Notes under the pieces: generated by a model
What the model was told of the DNA's origin: nothing
The model's database searches: none
What the model saw: only the letters and a program-made list of their open reading frames with translations
Position numbers and translations under genes: made by a program
Origin: Planococcus maitriensis
Lineage (GTDB): Bacteria > Bacillota > Bacilli > Bacillales_A > Planococcaceae
Length of the DNA: 64,000 nucleotides
Assembly: GCF_003289925.1 (NCBI RefSeq)
Contig: NZ_QLZQ01000004.1
Location: forward strand, 1-64,000
Direction of reading: 5' to 3'
In this document: positions 7,411-15,001 of the stretch, one piece after another
Position numbering within the stretch: position 1 is the stretch's first letter
Layout of the letters: each line of letters begins with the position of its first letter

Positions 7411-8895
7411 TTACAATAATCCGATCCATTTCCAGTAGGTCGCGCTGAAAAGCAATATCAGCAAGTAACCGATGATGGTCAGCGGCACACCTGATTTCAA
7501 AAAGTCCTTCACTGTGAAAGCCCCTGTTCCGTAGGCCAGCATGTTTTGCGGCGCACTGACCGGAAGCAGGAATCCAAACGAAATGACGAATTGCTGGATT
7601 AAGACAAAACCGATTTCATTGCTATCGAGCTGCAGAGTCGTGGCCAAAGCGATAAAGATAGGGATCAACGCAGATGACAAGCTCGTTGCACTCGCAAAAC
7701 CAAGGTGAATGAGAATATTAAATAAAGAAAGCAAGGCGATCGTCGCAAGAAGCGGCATATTTTCCAATCCCATCGCCCCAAATACTTTATCGGACAACCA
7801 TTGGGCCGCTTCCGTACTCAACAAAGTGGAGCCGAGCGCAATTCCGACAGCGAAAACGATAATCGTACCCCATGGAATCATTTTTTCTACCGTCTTCCAG
7901 TCAAAGACACCCACTTTTGGAGCCAGTAAAATAGCGATTGCTACGATGGTGACCGTTGTTGTATCAAAGGGATGCAAGATTTCTTCTGTCGACCACAAAA
8001 GCAATAATGCCAAAGATACGACAATCAACCGGATTTCAGCCGGCTTAAGAGGCCCCAATTCATTCAAGTCTTTCTGAATCAACTCGGTGCCGCCTTCCAC
8101 TACTTTCGTCTCTGGCTTGATCAGTTTAATCATGACAAAATACAGCACAACCGACATGATGATGGACCATGGCGCCGCATAAAGGAACCAGGCGCTCCAT
8201 GACACAGTCTCTCCAAACTCATTTTCCATGAAACCAAGCGCTACCAGGTTCTGTGCAGCACCTGTTTTGATGCCGACATTCCAGATGGATACCGATTGGA
8301 CCGCAGTGATGACCAATAGCGCTGCGAGTCGGCTGTTGACAGGCAATCCGAATGCCGCGACCATACCAAGCAGAATCGGTACGACTGCGCCGGCACGGGC
8401 TGTGGCACTCGGCACAAAGAATGCAAGTACAATTGAAACAATGATGGCACCAAAAACGATAGCGCCCGTTTTTGTACCGACTTTCGATAAAATCCACAAC
8501 GCCAAGCGCTTATGCAAATTCGTCGCTTGCATGGCAGCTGCCAAGAACAAGGCTGCAGCGACAAGCGCCACTGCCGAATTACTGAAACCCGCCAATGCCA
8601 GACTGAGTGCATCTCCCGTACCGAGTAGCTCCCCTGGATTTTCGGGATTTGGGGAAAGACCCAACAACAGAGCCATAAGCCCGATAATCATGGCGGCACT
8701 GACTGGATACGAAACCGCTTCTGTCATCCATAAAACGACCGCAAATGCTAAAATGGCAAGTGTTCTTTGCCCCACCACTGATAAATCTCCCGGCGTTGGC
8801 AATAAAACAATGATAATTAAAATGGCAAAAGCCAAAAAAATATAGACCGGTCTTAAATTGCGTTTCGGTTTTTCTTCCGCTGTTTTTTCCACCAT
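7411..8895 (-). CDS. DASS/SLC13-family carboxylate transporter
   Basis: A 494-residue protein with about 12 or more transmembrane segments, of the divalent anion:sodium symporter family. It has the internal-repeat layout, with family-type segments VPSATARAGAVVPI in the first half and HLGFASATSLSSALIPI plus LLPVSAPQNMLAYGTG in the second. These correspond to the substrate-binding turns of bacterial dicarboxylate, 2-oxoglutarate and citrate carriers. The start at 8895 follows AAGGGTGG; the longer frame to 8931 has no ribosome site. The substrate cannot be fixed from sequence; a C4-dicarboxylate or similar is likely. It is a single-gene unit with no FNR-like box in front. Confidence 0.85.
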   Translation of the reverse strand: MVEKTAEEKPKRNLRPVYIFLAFAILIIIVLLPTPGDLSVVGQRTLAILAFAVVLWMTEAVSYPVSAAMIIGLMALLLGLSPNPENPGELLGTGDALSLALAGFSNSAVALVAAALFLAAAMQATNLHKRLALWILSKVGTKTGAIVFGAIIVSIVLAFFVPSATARAGAVVPILLGMVAAFGLPVNSRLAALLVITAVQSVSIWNVGIKTGAAQNLVALGFMENEFGETVSWSAWFLYAAPWSIIMSVVLYFVMIKLIKPETKVVEGGTELIQKDLNELGPLKPAEIRLIVVSLALLLLWSTEEILHPFDTTTVTIVAIAILLAPKVGVFDWKTVEKMIPWGTIIVFAVGIALGSTLLSTEAAQWLSDKVFGAMGLENMPLLATIALLSLFNILIHLGFASATSLSSALIPIFIALATTLQLDSNEIGFVLIQQFVISFGFLLPVSAPQNMLAYGTGAFTVKDFLKSGVPLTIIGYLLILLFSATYWKWIGLL

Positions 8896-8997
8896 GAAAA
8901 CCACCCTTTCTTGAAGTATATTCACAACCATTGCTTACCCTGTCGAGATCAGAGTGAGACGGTGATGACTCTTGTTCAGAGCTTCAGATAAATACAT

Positions 8998-9050
8998 TAA
9001 AAAAACCATCGTACAATAGAAACGAATGTGTCTCTATCGTATGATGGTTT
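8998..9050 (-). terminator. Intrinsic terminator after dps
   Basis: On the minus strand AAACCATCATACGATAGA pairs with TCTATTGTACGATGGTTT and is followed by a run of Ts. Confidence 0.8.
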
Positions 9051-9095
9051 ACTGATTTAGAGAGACTATATTTCTGCAACGCGTTTTATTTTCTC

Positions 9096-9596
9096 CTACT
9101 CTTCATCTTCCCCTTCTAAAGCATCGTTGCCCAGATAAGCCTGCAGCATCCAAATGTTTTTATCGAGGCTGGCTTTGTATCCGGTCAGCATATCCACCGT
9201 TACATCGTCTTTCTCTTTCGCCGCAAGATGGATGGCTTTGACTGTTACATCCCGAATGACCCGGTAATCATCCACTAATATGCCAAGCATATCTTGGGAA
9301 GAAAGCGGCTCAATATAAGGTGTTTCACTAATAAATGCATGTTCCAGATATTCACCGAGAGTCGAATACGGTTTCTCGCCAATGGCAATCAAGCGTTCTC
9401 CGAAAGCATCATAGTATTCGTTGGCTTCGTCATAAAGTTCATTGAATTTCTCATGCAGCGGAAAGAATTCTGGTCCTTTCAAGTACCAATGGAATTGGTG
9501 AAGTTTCACGAATAAGACATTTTGATTGGCGATTAAATGATTGACCATAAAAGCTGCAGTTGCATGATGGTGTTCGTGGTTAGTATGTTCAGTCAT
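9096..9596 (-). CDS. dps: Dps-family ferritin-like protein
   Basis: A 166-residue four-helix mini-ferritin. The intersubunit ferroxidase ligands are visible by comparison with Listeria Dps: H36 (in HQFHW), H48 (LHEK), D63 and E67 (YYDAFGERL). The C-terminal helix carries the family segment DKNIWMLQAYLG. Proteins of this family form cytoplasmic dodecamers that oxidise Fe(II) with peroxide, store iron and protect DNA. A His-rich N-terminus (HTNHEHHHA) is a small oddity in a metal-handling neighbourhood. The start follows AGGAGGAATC. It is a single-gene unit, with no PerR or FNR box that I can recognise. Confidence 0.93.
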   Translation of the reverse strand: MTEHTNHEHHHATAAFMVNHLIANQNVLFVKLHQFHWYLKGPEFFPLHEKFNELYDEANEYYDAFGERLIAIGEKPYSTLGEYLEHAFISETPYIEPLSSQDMLGILVDDYRVIRDVTVKAIHLAAKEKDDVTVDMLTGYKASLDKNIWMLQAYLGNDALEGEDEE

Positions 9597-9711
9597 GATA
9601 AGATTCCTCCTAAATGTTTTGGTTTTAACTCCGGATTTTACGCAATAGCTGTAGAAAGGAAAGGGAGAAAGTAGCGGATTCCTCCCTTCTCTTCATTTTC
9701 ACCTATATTTT

Positions 9712-11610
9712 TTACACTTGAACGGGTTCCAATTCTTTTTCCCGCTGCTGCATCTGTTTCCGGTTGAAGCCCATCAGTCTCATGGCGTTCAGGATGACGA
9801 TCAGGACGCTGGCTTCGTGGATGAACATGCCGGACGCCAGATGAACGGAACCCATTAGCACACCGACAAGCAGGACAGCGACGATGCCGACAGCGAAGAA
9901 TGTATTTTGTTTCATGTTGCGGATGGTCGCTTTGGACAGGGAGTAAGCGTGTGAGAATTGCATCAGCTTATCGGCCATCAGGACGACATCCGCCGTTTCC
10001 ATCGAAATGTCCGTGCCGCCTTCACCCATCGCGAGTCCGATATCGGCTGTGGCAATCGCCGGCGCATCGTTGACACCGTCCCCTGCCATCGCCACGACAT
10101 GGCCTTGTTGTTTCAATTGTTTCACGAAAGCCACTTTGTCTTCCGGCAACAGTTCGGCATGGAATTCGTCCAGCCCTAATTTTGTCGCGACGAGTTCCGC
10201 TGTGTGCTGGTTGTCGCCCGTCAGCATGACGATGTTCTTGACGCCATTTTTTCTCATTTGAGCGAGTGCGGGAGCCGCGTCTTCGCGAATCTGGTCGGCA
10301 ATCGAGAAGATGCCGGCGACTTCCCCGTCCACCGCCGCGAAGATCGCTGTGTTTCCGGCTTTCTCGCGATTTACCGCATACGCTTCCACTTCCGCCGGGA
10401 TGACGATGTTTTGCGTGTTCATGAGCTTGCGGTTCCCGATCGCCAAAACCCGTCCTTCCACTGTAGCCGTTAAACCGTTGCCTTTGATCACGTCGACGGC
10501 TTCCGGTTCCTGATCAAGAGCCATGTCACGACTCTTCGCTTCTTTGACGATCGTTTGGCCAAGGTGGTGTTCAGACACCGTTTCCGCCTGTGCCACCAAT
10601 CGAAGCAAGTCCTGTTCCCCGTGCGAATGAAAGACCTTGATATCCGTCACTTCTGGTCTCCCTTTTGTCAATGTACCGGTTTTGTCAAAGACCAGTGTGT
10701 CGACTTTCGCGAAGCGGTCCATCACTTCGCCGCCTTTGACCAGCACGCCATTTTTTGCACCATTGCCGATGCCCGCTACACTCGATACCGGTGCACCGAT
10801 GATCAACGCCCCTGGGCACGCGATGACGAGAAACGTAATGGCGAGATGAAGATCTCTTGTAAGGGCATAAACCACAACCGACAGGACGACGACTGCGGGG
10901 GTATAGATATTGGCGAATTTGTTCAGGAATTTTTCCGTTTTCGATTTCGATTCCTGCGCTTCTTCCACCAGCTCTATGATTTTCGCGAATGTTGTATCAT
11001 CGCCGACTTTTTCAGCGATGATTTCGATATAGCCCGTGTCCATGACCGTACTGCTGAACACGTTGTCTCCCAATTTTTTGGACGCCGGGACCGATTCCCC
11101 TGTGATGGCCGCTTCGTTCAACGACGCTTGCCCCGTGACGATTTTGCCGTCCACCGGCACTTTTCCGCCCGTCCGGATGATGACACGATCCCCTTCGACG
11201 ACTTCTTCCACCGGCACGGTCACACTGACGCCATCACGGATGATGGTCGCTTCCTGCGGTGCCATATCCACCAGGCTTTTTAGAGAAGAACGTGTTTTTT
11301 CCAGTGTGCGGGCTTCCAGATAATCCCCGAACAAGAACAGGAACGTTACGACTGCTGATTCCACGTATTCCCCGATAAAAAGCGCACCGATGACGGCGAT
11401 TGTTACCAGCATTTCAATACTGAACGCTTTCATCATTAACGCCTGGAACGCTTTGACCGCGATCGGAATCCCGGCAATGACCGTCGCGGTGATCAATGTG
11501 AACTGCCGCAGGTCATGGTGACCCGTGAAGTTCAAGACCAGCGCCAGGACCAGTAAGAAACCGGCTAGAAAAGTGATGCTTTTTTTGTGTTTATGAATGA
11601 ACCCAATCAT
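9712..11610 (-). CDS. Atypical P1B heavy-metal ATPase (CPG motif, no HMA domain)
   Basis: A 632-residue P-type ATPase without an N-terminal metal-binding domain. Standard catalytic features are present: TGES (about 170), DKTGT (D309), TGDN and GDGVNDAP. Two signature positions are unusual. The membrane metal motif reads CPG (about 265-267, IACPGALIIGAP) instead of CPC/CPH/SPC, and the nucleotide-domain SEHPL motif reads SEHHL (about 346-350). The last helix has HEASVLIVILNAMRL, resembling the Zn/Cd/Co/Fe-type subgroups. The exported metal cannot be named. The start at 11610 follows GAGGAGTGG. It is divergent from a CPSC metal-binding protein, and both genes have FNR-like boxes, tying it to the oxidase regulon. 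Confidence 0.88.
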   Translation of the reverse strand: MIGFIHKHKKSITFLAGFLLVLALVLNFTGHHDLRQFTLITATVIAGIPIAVKAFQALMMKAFSIEMLVTIAVIGALFIGEYVESAVVTFLFLFGDYLEARTLEKTRSSLKSLVDMAPQEATIIRDGVSVTVPVEEVVEGDRVIIRTGGKVPVDGKIVTGQASLNEAAITGESVPASKKLGDNVFSSTVMDTGYIEIIAEKVGDDTTFAKIIELVEEAQESKSKTEKFLNKFANIYTPAVVVLSVVVYALTRDLHLAITFLVIACPGALIIGAPVSSVAGIGNGAKNGVLVKGGEVMDRFAKVDTLVFDKTGTLTKGRPEVTDIKVFHSHGEQDLLRLVAQAETVSEHHLGQTIVKEAKSRDMALDQEPEAVDVIKGNGLTATVEGRVLAIGNRKLMNTQNIVIPAEVEAYAVNREKAGNTAIFAAVDGEVAGIFSIADQIREDAAPALAQMRKNGVKNIVMLTGDNQHTAELVATKLGLDEFHAELLPEDKVAFVKQLKQQGHVVAMAGDGVNDAPAIATADIGLAMGEGGTDISMETADVVLMADKLMQFSHAYSLSKATIRNMKQNTFFAVGIVAVLLVGVLMGSVHLASGMFIHEASVLIVILNAMRLMGFNRKQMQQREKELEPVQV

Positions 11611-11657
11611 TTTGTTCCACTCCTCTTTCTTTCGACTGTTATTTTCTTTACACCCTT

Positions 11658-11699
11658 ATCTTAAGTGGTTTCGAGACAGAATAACTTGACCTTCATCAA
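11658..11699 (-). promoter_or_regulatory. FNR-type promoter D, for the CPG ATPase
   Basis: The box TTGATGAAGGTCAA (minus strand, 11686-11699) is followed by TAAGAT at 11658-11663, a 4/6 match to the -10 consensus at exactly the spacing seen in the other three promoters. The ATPase start codon is about 40 nt beyond the inferred transcription start. Confidence 0.65.
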
Positions 11700-11787
11700 G
11701 CCCTGAAGCTTTTTTGCGTTTTCTTTTTCTGTTTGTTTTCTTTCTTCCATTTCTATAACTACCGCGAAGCTTACTCCGTTCAAAAAA

Positions 11788-11829
11788 TTGATGGCCGTCA
11801 AGGAACTGGATGGATGGGCGTCCTATACT
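11788..11829 (+). promoter_or_regulatory. FNR-type promoter C, for copZ2
   Basis: TTGATGGCCGTCAA at 11788-11801 is identical to the plus-strand reading of site A over 14 bases, and both continue GG. It is followed by TATACT at 11824-11829. Spacing equals that of promoters A, B and D. Confidence 0.75.
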
Positions 11830-11859
11830 TAAGGTAGAAAAAACAAAGGAGAGATTGAC

Positions 11860-12069
11860 ATGACCACAGTAAAATTCCAATTGGAACCGCTCACTTGCCC
11901 TTCCTGCATCAAAAAAATTGAAGGAAAAGTAGGGAAAATAGATGGTGTCGAGGAAGTGAAAGTGCTGTTCAACTCCAGTAAAGTGAAAGCTGTCTACGAC
12001 GCGGACAAAGTAGCGCCGGAAGAATTGAGAACAGTCATTGAGAAATTGGGTTATCCGGTAGTTGCTTAA
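11860..12069 (+). CDS. CopZ-like heavy-metal-associated (HMA) protein 2
   Basis: A 69-residue single-HMA-domain protein with the metal site in EPLTCPSCIKKIEG near residue 12 and the family ending EKLGYPVVA. It is the full length of a CopZ-type chaperone and starts after AAAGGAGAG. Its signature matches the first CPSC protein (4271-4492) closely, so the two look like paralogues. It is transcribed divergently from the CPG ATPase, which has no HMA domain of its own. This protein could supply that pump or the oxidase with metal. It is followed by a strong terminator. Confidence 0.87.
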   Translation: MTTVKFQLEPLTCPSCIKKIEGKVGKIDGVEEVKVLFNSSKVKAVYDADKVAPEELRTVIEKLGYPVVA

Positions 12070-12108
12070 CGACGGCTGCCGACAGCTGCAGATTTGATGG
12101 CGAAATAA

Positions 12109-12148
12109 AAAAATACGAGCTCCTTTGGCAAAGGAAGCTCGTATTTTT
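12109..12148 (+). terminator. Intrinsic terminator after copZ2
   Basis: AAATACGAGCT and AGCTCGTATTT form a stem with a further CCTTTGGCAAAGG inner arm, followed by TTTTTG. Confidence 0.85.
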
Positions 12149-12227
12149 GTATTTGGCAAAGATATAAAAATGTATTTGCTGAATATTACATATTTATTAA
12201 ACCTTAGGGCAATTTGCTATTAAAATC

Positions 12228-12349
12228 CGTTCGTAAAAGTACACTTTTCCGAACGCTCTCAAAACAGCTTAATAAAGCGCAAAAAATGTTCGTAAACATA
12301 CCAAAACACTTTACGAACGTTCGCTGGTTCTCGATGACTTTTACGAACG
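12228..12349. repeat. Cluster of CGTTCGTAAAAGT inverted and direct words
   Basis: CGTTCGTAAAAGT (12228-12240) recurs as its exact reverse complement ACTTTTACGAACG at 12337-12349. A one-mismatch copy, ACTTTTCCGAACG, lies immediately after the first, forming a 28-bp near-palindrome. Between them are ATGTTCGTAAACAT (about 12287-12300) and the perfect palindrome CGAACGTTCG (12314-12323). No ORF crosses the block. It lies between the copZ2 terminator and the cobalamin riboswitch; the function is unknown. Confidence 0.6.
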
Positions 12350-12524
12350 TTTTTCAACTCCTAGTGAAATACTGATTATGATCCATTCGCCTATGTACGG
12401 AGCCATGCCCAAAGCGGCCTCCACGACAGTTTCTCCATTATTATTCAAGTTTTAAACATTTTCATTCCCCTCTCCTAAACTCATGCCAAAAATGCTACAC
12501 TGAAACTAAGTAAATAATCATGCA

Positions 12525-12676
12525 GGGAAAAGGTGCTGATTCGTCAGCGTAACAGGGAATCCGGTGAAAATCCGGAGCTGTTTCCGCAACTGTAAGTGCG
12601 TATGAAATAAGAGATGCCACTGGGGAGACCCGGGAAGGCCTTAGAGTAAAGCGATGCACAAGCCAGGAGACCTACC
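12525..12676 (+). ncRNA. Cobalamin (B12) riboswitch
   Basis: Conserved aptamer blocks appear in order: GGTGCTGATTCGTCAGCG, then ACAGGGAATCCGGTG with AAATCCGGAGCTG, the B12-box TTCCGCAACTGTAAG, GATGCCACTGG, GGGAAGGC, and the closing AAGCCAGGAGACCTACC. The terminator at 12769-12799 supplies a transcription-control platform. When coenzyme B12 is bound, the downstream PduO-like gene and btuF should be shut off. Confidence 0.93.
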
Positions 12677-12768
12677 TTTTTCTGAACGTATTTTTGCTCT
12701 TCGGAAGATAAGAGGATCTACGGCAACTTTTTCCTATGGACAGCCTTGTGCTGGATATTCGCAATCGT

Positions 12769-12799
12769 GCCACTCTCTTCGTTGAGAGTGGCTTTTTTT
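12769..12799 (+). terminator. Riboswitch expression-platform terminator
   Basis: GCCACTCTC and GAGAGTGGC form a tight stem followed by seven Ts, about 90 nt after the aptamer and 60 nt before the first start codon. Confidence 0.85.
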
Positions 12800-12860
12800 G
12801 TCTCTTTTTGAAAGCGATACGTCTGCTGATATTTACGGATTCTATCCAGGAGGTGAACAA

Positions 12861-13403
12861 ATGAAAAAAGACATGCGCTACCTGTGCTACCCGTTCATGC
12901 GGGAAAGCGCTTCGACGGTCGATTTCGAGATCCGCACCGATTCCTTGACGACACGGATCGGCGAAGCCATCGCGGTCAACGATGTCCCGCAAATCATCGA
13001 TGATTTGCGCTGCCTGCAGCCGATGGTTTATCACTTGAACGGCTCGGTGCGCGGGAAACTCGCGATTACCGAACAAGACCTCGCCGAGCTCAGCGACTTG
13101 TACGACCGCTACGTGGCGGAAGTGAAAGAGGAAATCGGCCAGTTCGTCCTGCCGCAAGGAACCCACGCTGCGTGCATTCTTCACGTCTGCCGCAGCGAAG
13201 CGAAAAAGTCCGTCCGCGCCCTGCACCATGTGATGCTTGAGCGCGAAGTGCCGGAGCATTTGATGGACTATGCCAACCTGCTCGCCAATGTCTTTTTTGT
13301 CATGGCCGTGTATGCCAATAAGCAGCACGGCGTCGATGAAATCCCATTCGTCAGCAAATCCTATCCAACAAAACGCATGAAGAAAAAGGAGACTCACTCG
13401 TGA
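12861..13403 (+). CDS. PduO-type cobalamin adenosyltransferase-like protein, N-terminus atypical
   Basis: A 180-residue protein. Its C-terminal half follows the PduO ATP:cob(I)alamin adenosyltransferase pattern: FVLPQGTHAACILHVCRSEA (family FILPGGS...LH.AR...RRAER) and later YANLLANVFFVMAVYAN. The N-terminal half lacks the usual ATP-binding start of the family (the TKTGDxGxT segment) and instead opens MKKDMRYLCYPFMRE. It may be a divergent transferase or a cobalamin-binding relative without activity. The start at 12861 follows CAGGAGGTG; an upstream frame to 12798 overlaps the terminator. It overlaps btuF by 4 nt, and both sit behind the B12 riboswitch, which supports a cobalamin role whatever the chemistry. 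Confidence 0.7.
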   Translation: MKKDMRYLCYPFMRESASTVDFEIRTDSLTTRIGEAIAVNDVPQIIDDLRCLQPMVYHLNGSVRGKLAITEQDLAELSDLYDRYVAEVKEEIGQFVLPQGTHAACILHVCRSEAKKSVRALHHVMLEREVPEHLMDYANLLANVFFVMAVYANKQHGVDEIPFVSKSYPTKRMKKKETHS

Positions 13404-14359
13404 AAATCAAATCATTTCTCTTACTCAGCATTCCACTCTCTTTAACACTCGGTGCTTGCCAAGATGATACTGCCGAAGTACCGGCAACAGACGAAACAAC
13501 AGAAGAAACGCCAACTGAAACTGCAAGCGACGCACCGTACACGGTCACCGATGACCGCGGCGAAGAACTCGAATTCGAGCAAGCGCCTGAAACGATCGTG
13601 TCGCTCATCCCGAGCAACACCGAGATCGTCTTTGCACTCGATTCCGGCGATCAATTGGTCGGCGTTACCGACTATGACAACTACCCGGAAGCGGCACAGG
13701 ACATCGAACGCGTCAGTGATTCCGTGGAATTCAATGCCGAGAAAATCATCCAGCTCGACCCGGATGTCGTTTTGGCTTATTCAACCGGCGAGGCACCGCC
13801 TGCCCTTTCCCAACTTGAAGATGCCGACATTCCGGTATTCGTTATCGAATCGGCTACTTCATTCGATGAAGTATACGGCGATATCGAACAAATCGCCTCT
13901 GTTCTTGCCAAGGAAGAAAAAGGCGCTGAAGTGATCGAAGGCATCCAAACGCAAATCGAAGATGTCCAAGAACGCCTTGCAGCGGTCGAAGAGCAAAAAG
14001 AAGTGTACGTGGAAATCAGCCCGTCCCCTGAAATTTACACAACCGGTAAATCGACGTTCATGCAGGAAATCCTTGACCACGCCCAAGTAACCAATGCCTT
14101 TGAAGATCTCGAAGGATGGCCGAATATTTCCGAAGAAGAAGTCATCACCCGCGATCCGGAAGTCATCTTGACGACCGTTTCTTATGTGGAAGATGCGGCC
14201 GGTGATATCGAAGCCCGCGACAGCTGGTCGGATGTAGACGCCATCCAAGACGGCGACGTCCATTTCATCGATTCCGACATTACTTCCCGCCCTGGTCCGC
14301 GCATCGGCGAAGCGGTGCAGTTAGTTGCGGAAACGGTGTATCCTGAATTGATGGAATAA
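13400..14359 (+). CDS. btuF: Cobalamin ABC-transporter substrate-binding lipoprotein
   Basis: A 319-residue lipoprotein. A signal peptide ends in the lipobox LGAC with lipidated C20, then an acidic Thr/Glu/Asp-rich linker (about 25-45), then a two-lobed class III binding fold. The BtuF/helical-backbone type is recognised from PETIVSLIPSNTEIVFAL, then NYPEAAQ, and the C-terminal RPGPRIGEAVQLVAE. It overlaps the PduO-like gene and shares its riboswitch, so cobalamin or cobinamide is the likely ligand; a siderophore protein is the alternative on fold alone. No permease (BtuC) or ATPase (BtuD) follows: a terminator and a convergent operon come next. Its membrane partners must be elsewhere. Confidence 0.85.
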   Translation: MKIKSFLLLSIPLSLTLGACQDDTAEVPATDETTEETPTETASDAPYTVTDDRGEELEFEQAPETIVSLIPSNTEIVFALDSGDQLVGVTDYDNYPEAAQDIERVSDSVEFNAEKIIQLDPDVVLAYSTGEAPPALSQLEDADIPVFVIESATSFDEVYGDIEQIASVLAKEEKGAEVIEGIQTQIEDVQERLAAVEEQKEVYVEISPSPEIYTTGKSTFMQEILDHAQVTNAFEDLEGWPNISEEEVITRDPEVILTTVSYVEDAAGDIEARDSWSDVDAIQDGDVHFIDSDITSRPGPRIGEAVQLVAETVYPELME

Positions 14360-14494
14360 GTTTATTCATTTGCGCTTCACTCAACAAGCACAGACATTCC
14401 CTAAGCTATTTCACTGTTTATAAAGTCCTGCATCATAACGGCGCAAGTCCTGCTCTCACTCTGTTTCAGAGGGAATGAATAGTCTATTCATCAA

Positions 14495-14534
14495 TAAAAA
14501 AGGCGCAACCGATTAAGTCGGTTACGCCTTTTTT
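14495..14534. terminator. Bidirectional terminator between btuF and the E1/E2 operon
   Basis: AAAAAAGGCG(C)AACCGA pairs with TCGGTT(A)CGCCTTTTTT around a TTAAG loop, serving both convergent units. Confidence 0.88.
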
Positions 14535-14538
14535 CTAT

Positions 14539-14988
14539 TCATAATCCCGCTTCATCGCGGATGTCCTGCTCGGTTATCGCCCCGCCCTTTCCAGTCCCAT
14601 TGACGTCTTCAAGTTTAACGTCCAGTTCTTTCGCGAGATGGCGAAGTCTTGGCGACACGCGGGTAAAGCTCGCTGTCTCCTGTGCCGCTTCGCTTTCTTC
14701 TGCCTGCTCAAGGTGGACCTTTTCAGGAGCCCCCGTGTTCTCGGCAGCTTGTCCTTTCGGGTCGATGACCGCCAGCAATGTGCCGGCTTTGGCGGAATCT
14801 CCGCGCTTCACGTGGATTTTCTTCACCGTCCCACCCGTTTCGGCACGGATTTCAGACACCGCTTTTTCCGTCTGCACTTCACACAGCACGGCGCCTTCTT
14901 CGACGTAATCGCCTTCATCAACGAACCACAGGACAATCAAGCTCTCATCGGTATCTTCAGACAGCTTCGGCAAAGTCACATCATGCAT
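14539..14988 (-). CDS. Short E2-like protein: lipoyl domain plus E1/E3-binding domain, no acyltransferase
   Basis: A 149-residue protein with an N-terminal lipoyl domain (about 1-75; the lipoylated Lys is in VQTEKAVSEI), a Glu/Ala-rich linker (80-105), and a peripheral-subunit-binding domain (about 108-145, VSPRLRHLAKELDVKLEDVNGTGKGGAITEQDI, here split as VSPRLRHLAKELDV and GTGKGGAITEQDI). It ends there. A complete dihydrolipoyl acyltransferase would continue for some 230 residues with an HxxxD active site. A terminator follows the stop within 5 nt, so nothing has been cut by a simple frameshift. The start at 14988 follows AAAGGAGG. It is the third gene of the E1alpha-E1beta operon and could be a swinging-arm carrier working with an E2 core encoded elsewhere. 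Confidence 0.82.
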   Translation of the reverse strand: MHDVTLPKLSEDTDESLIVLWFVDEGDYVEEGAVLCEVQTEKAVSEIRAETGGTVKKIHVKRGDSAKAGTLLAVIDPKGQAAENTGAPEKVHLEQAEESEAAQETASFTRVSPRLRHLAKELDVKLEDVNGTGKGGAITEQDIRDEAGL

Positions 14989-15001
14989 CCAATCGCCTCC
15001 T

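Noticed and set aside
10555..11283. 242-codon plus-strand ORF
   Set aside because: It is antisense to the CPG ATPase, rich in Arg/His/Asp/Phe as expected of a shadow frame, and has no ribosome site.
12672..13397. 241-codon minus-strand ORF
   Set aside because: Shadow of the PduO-like gene; it would also run through the riboswitch terminator.
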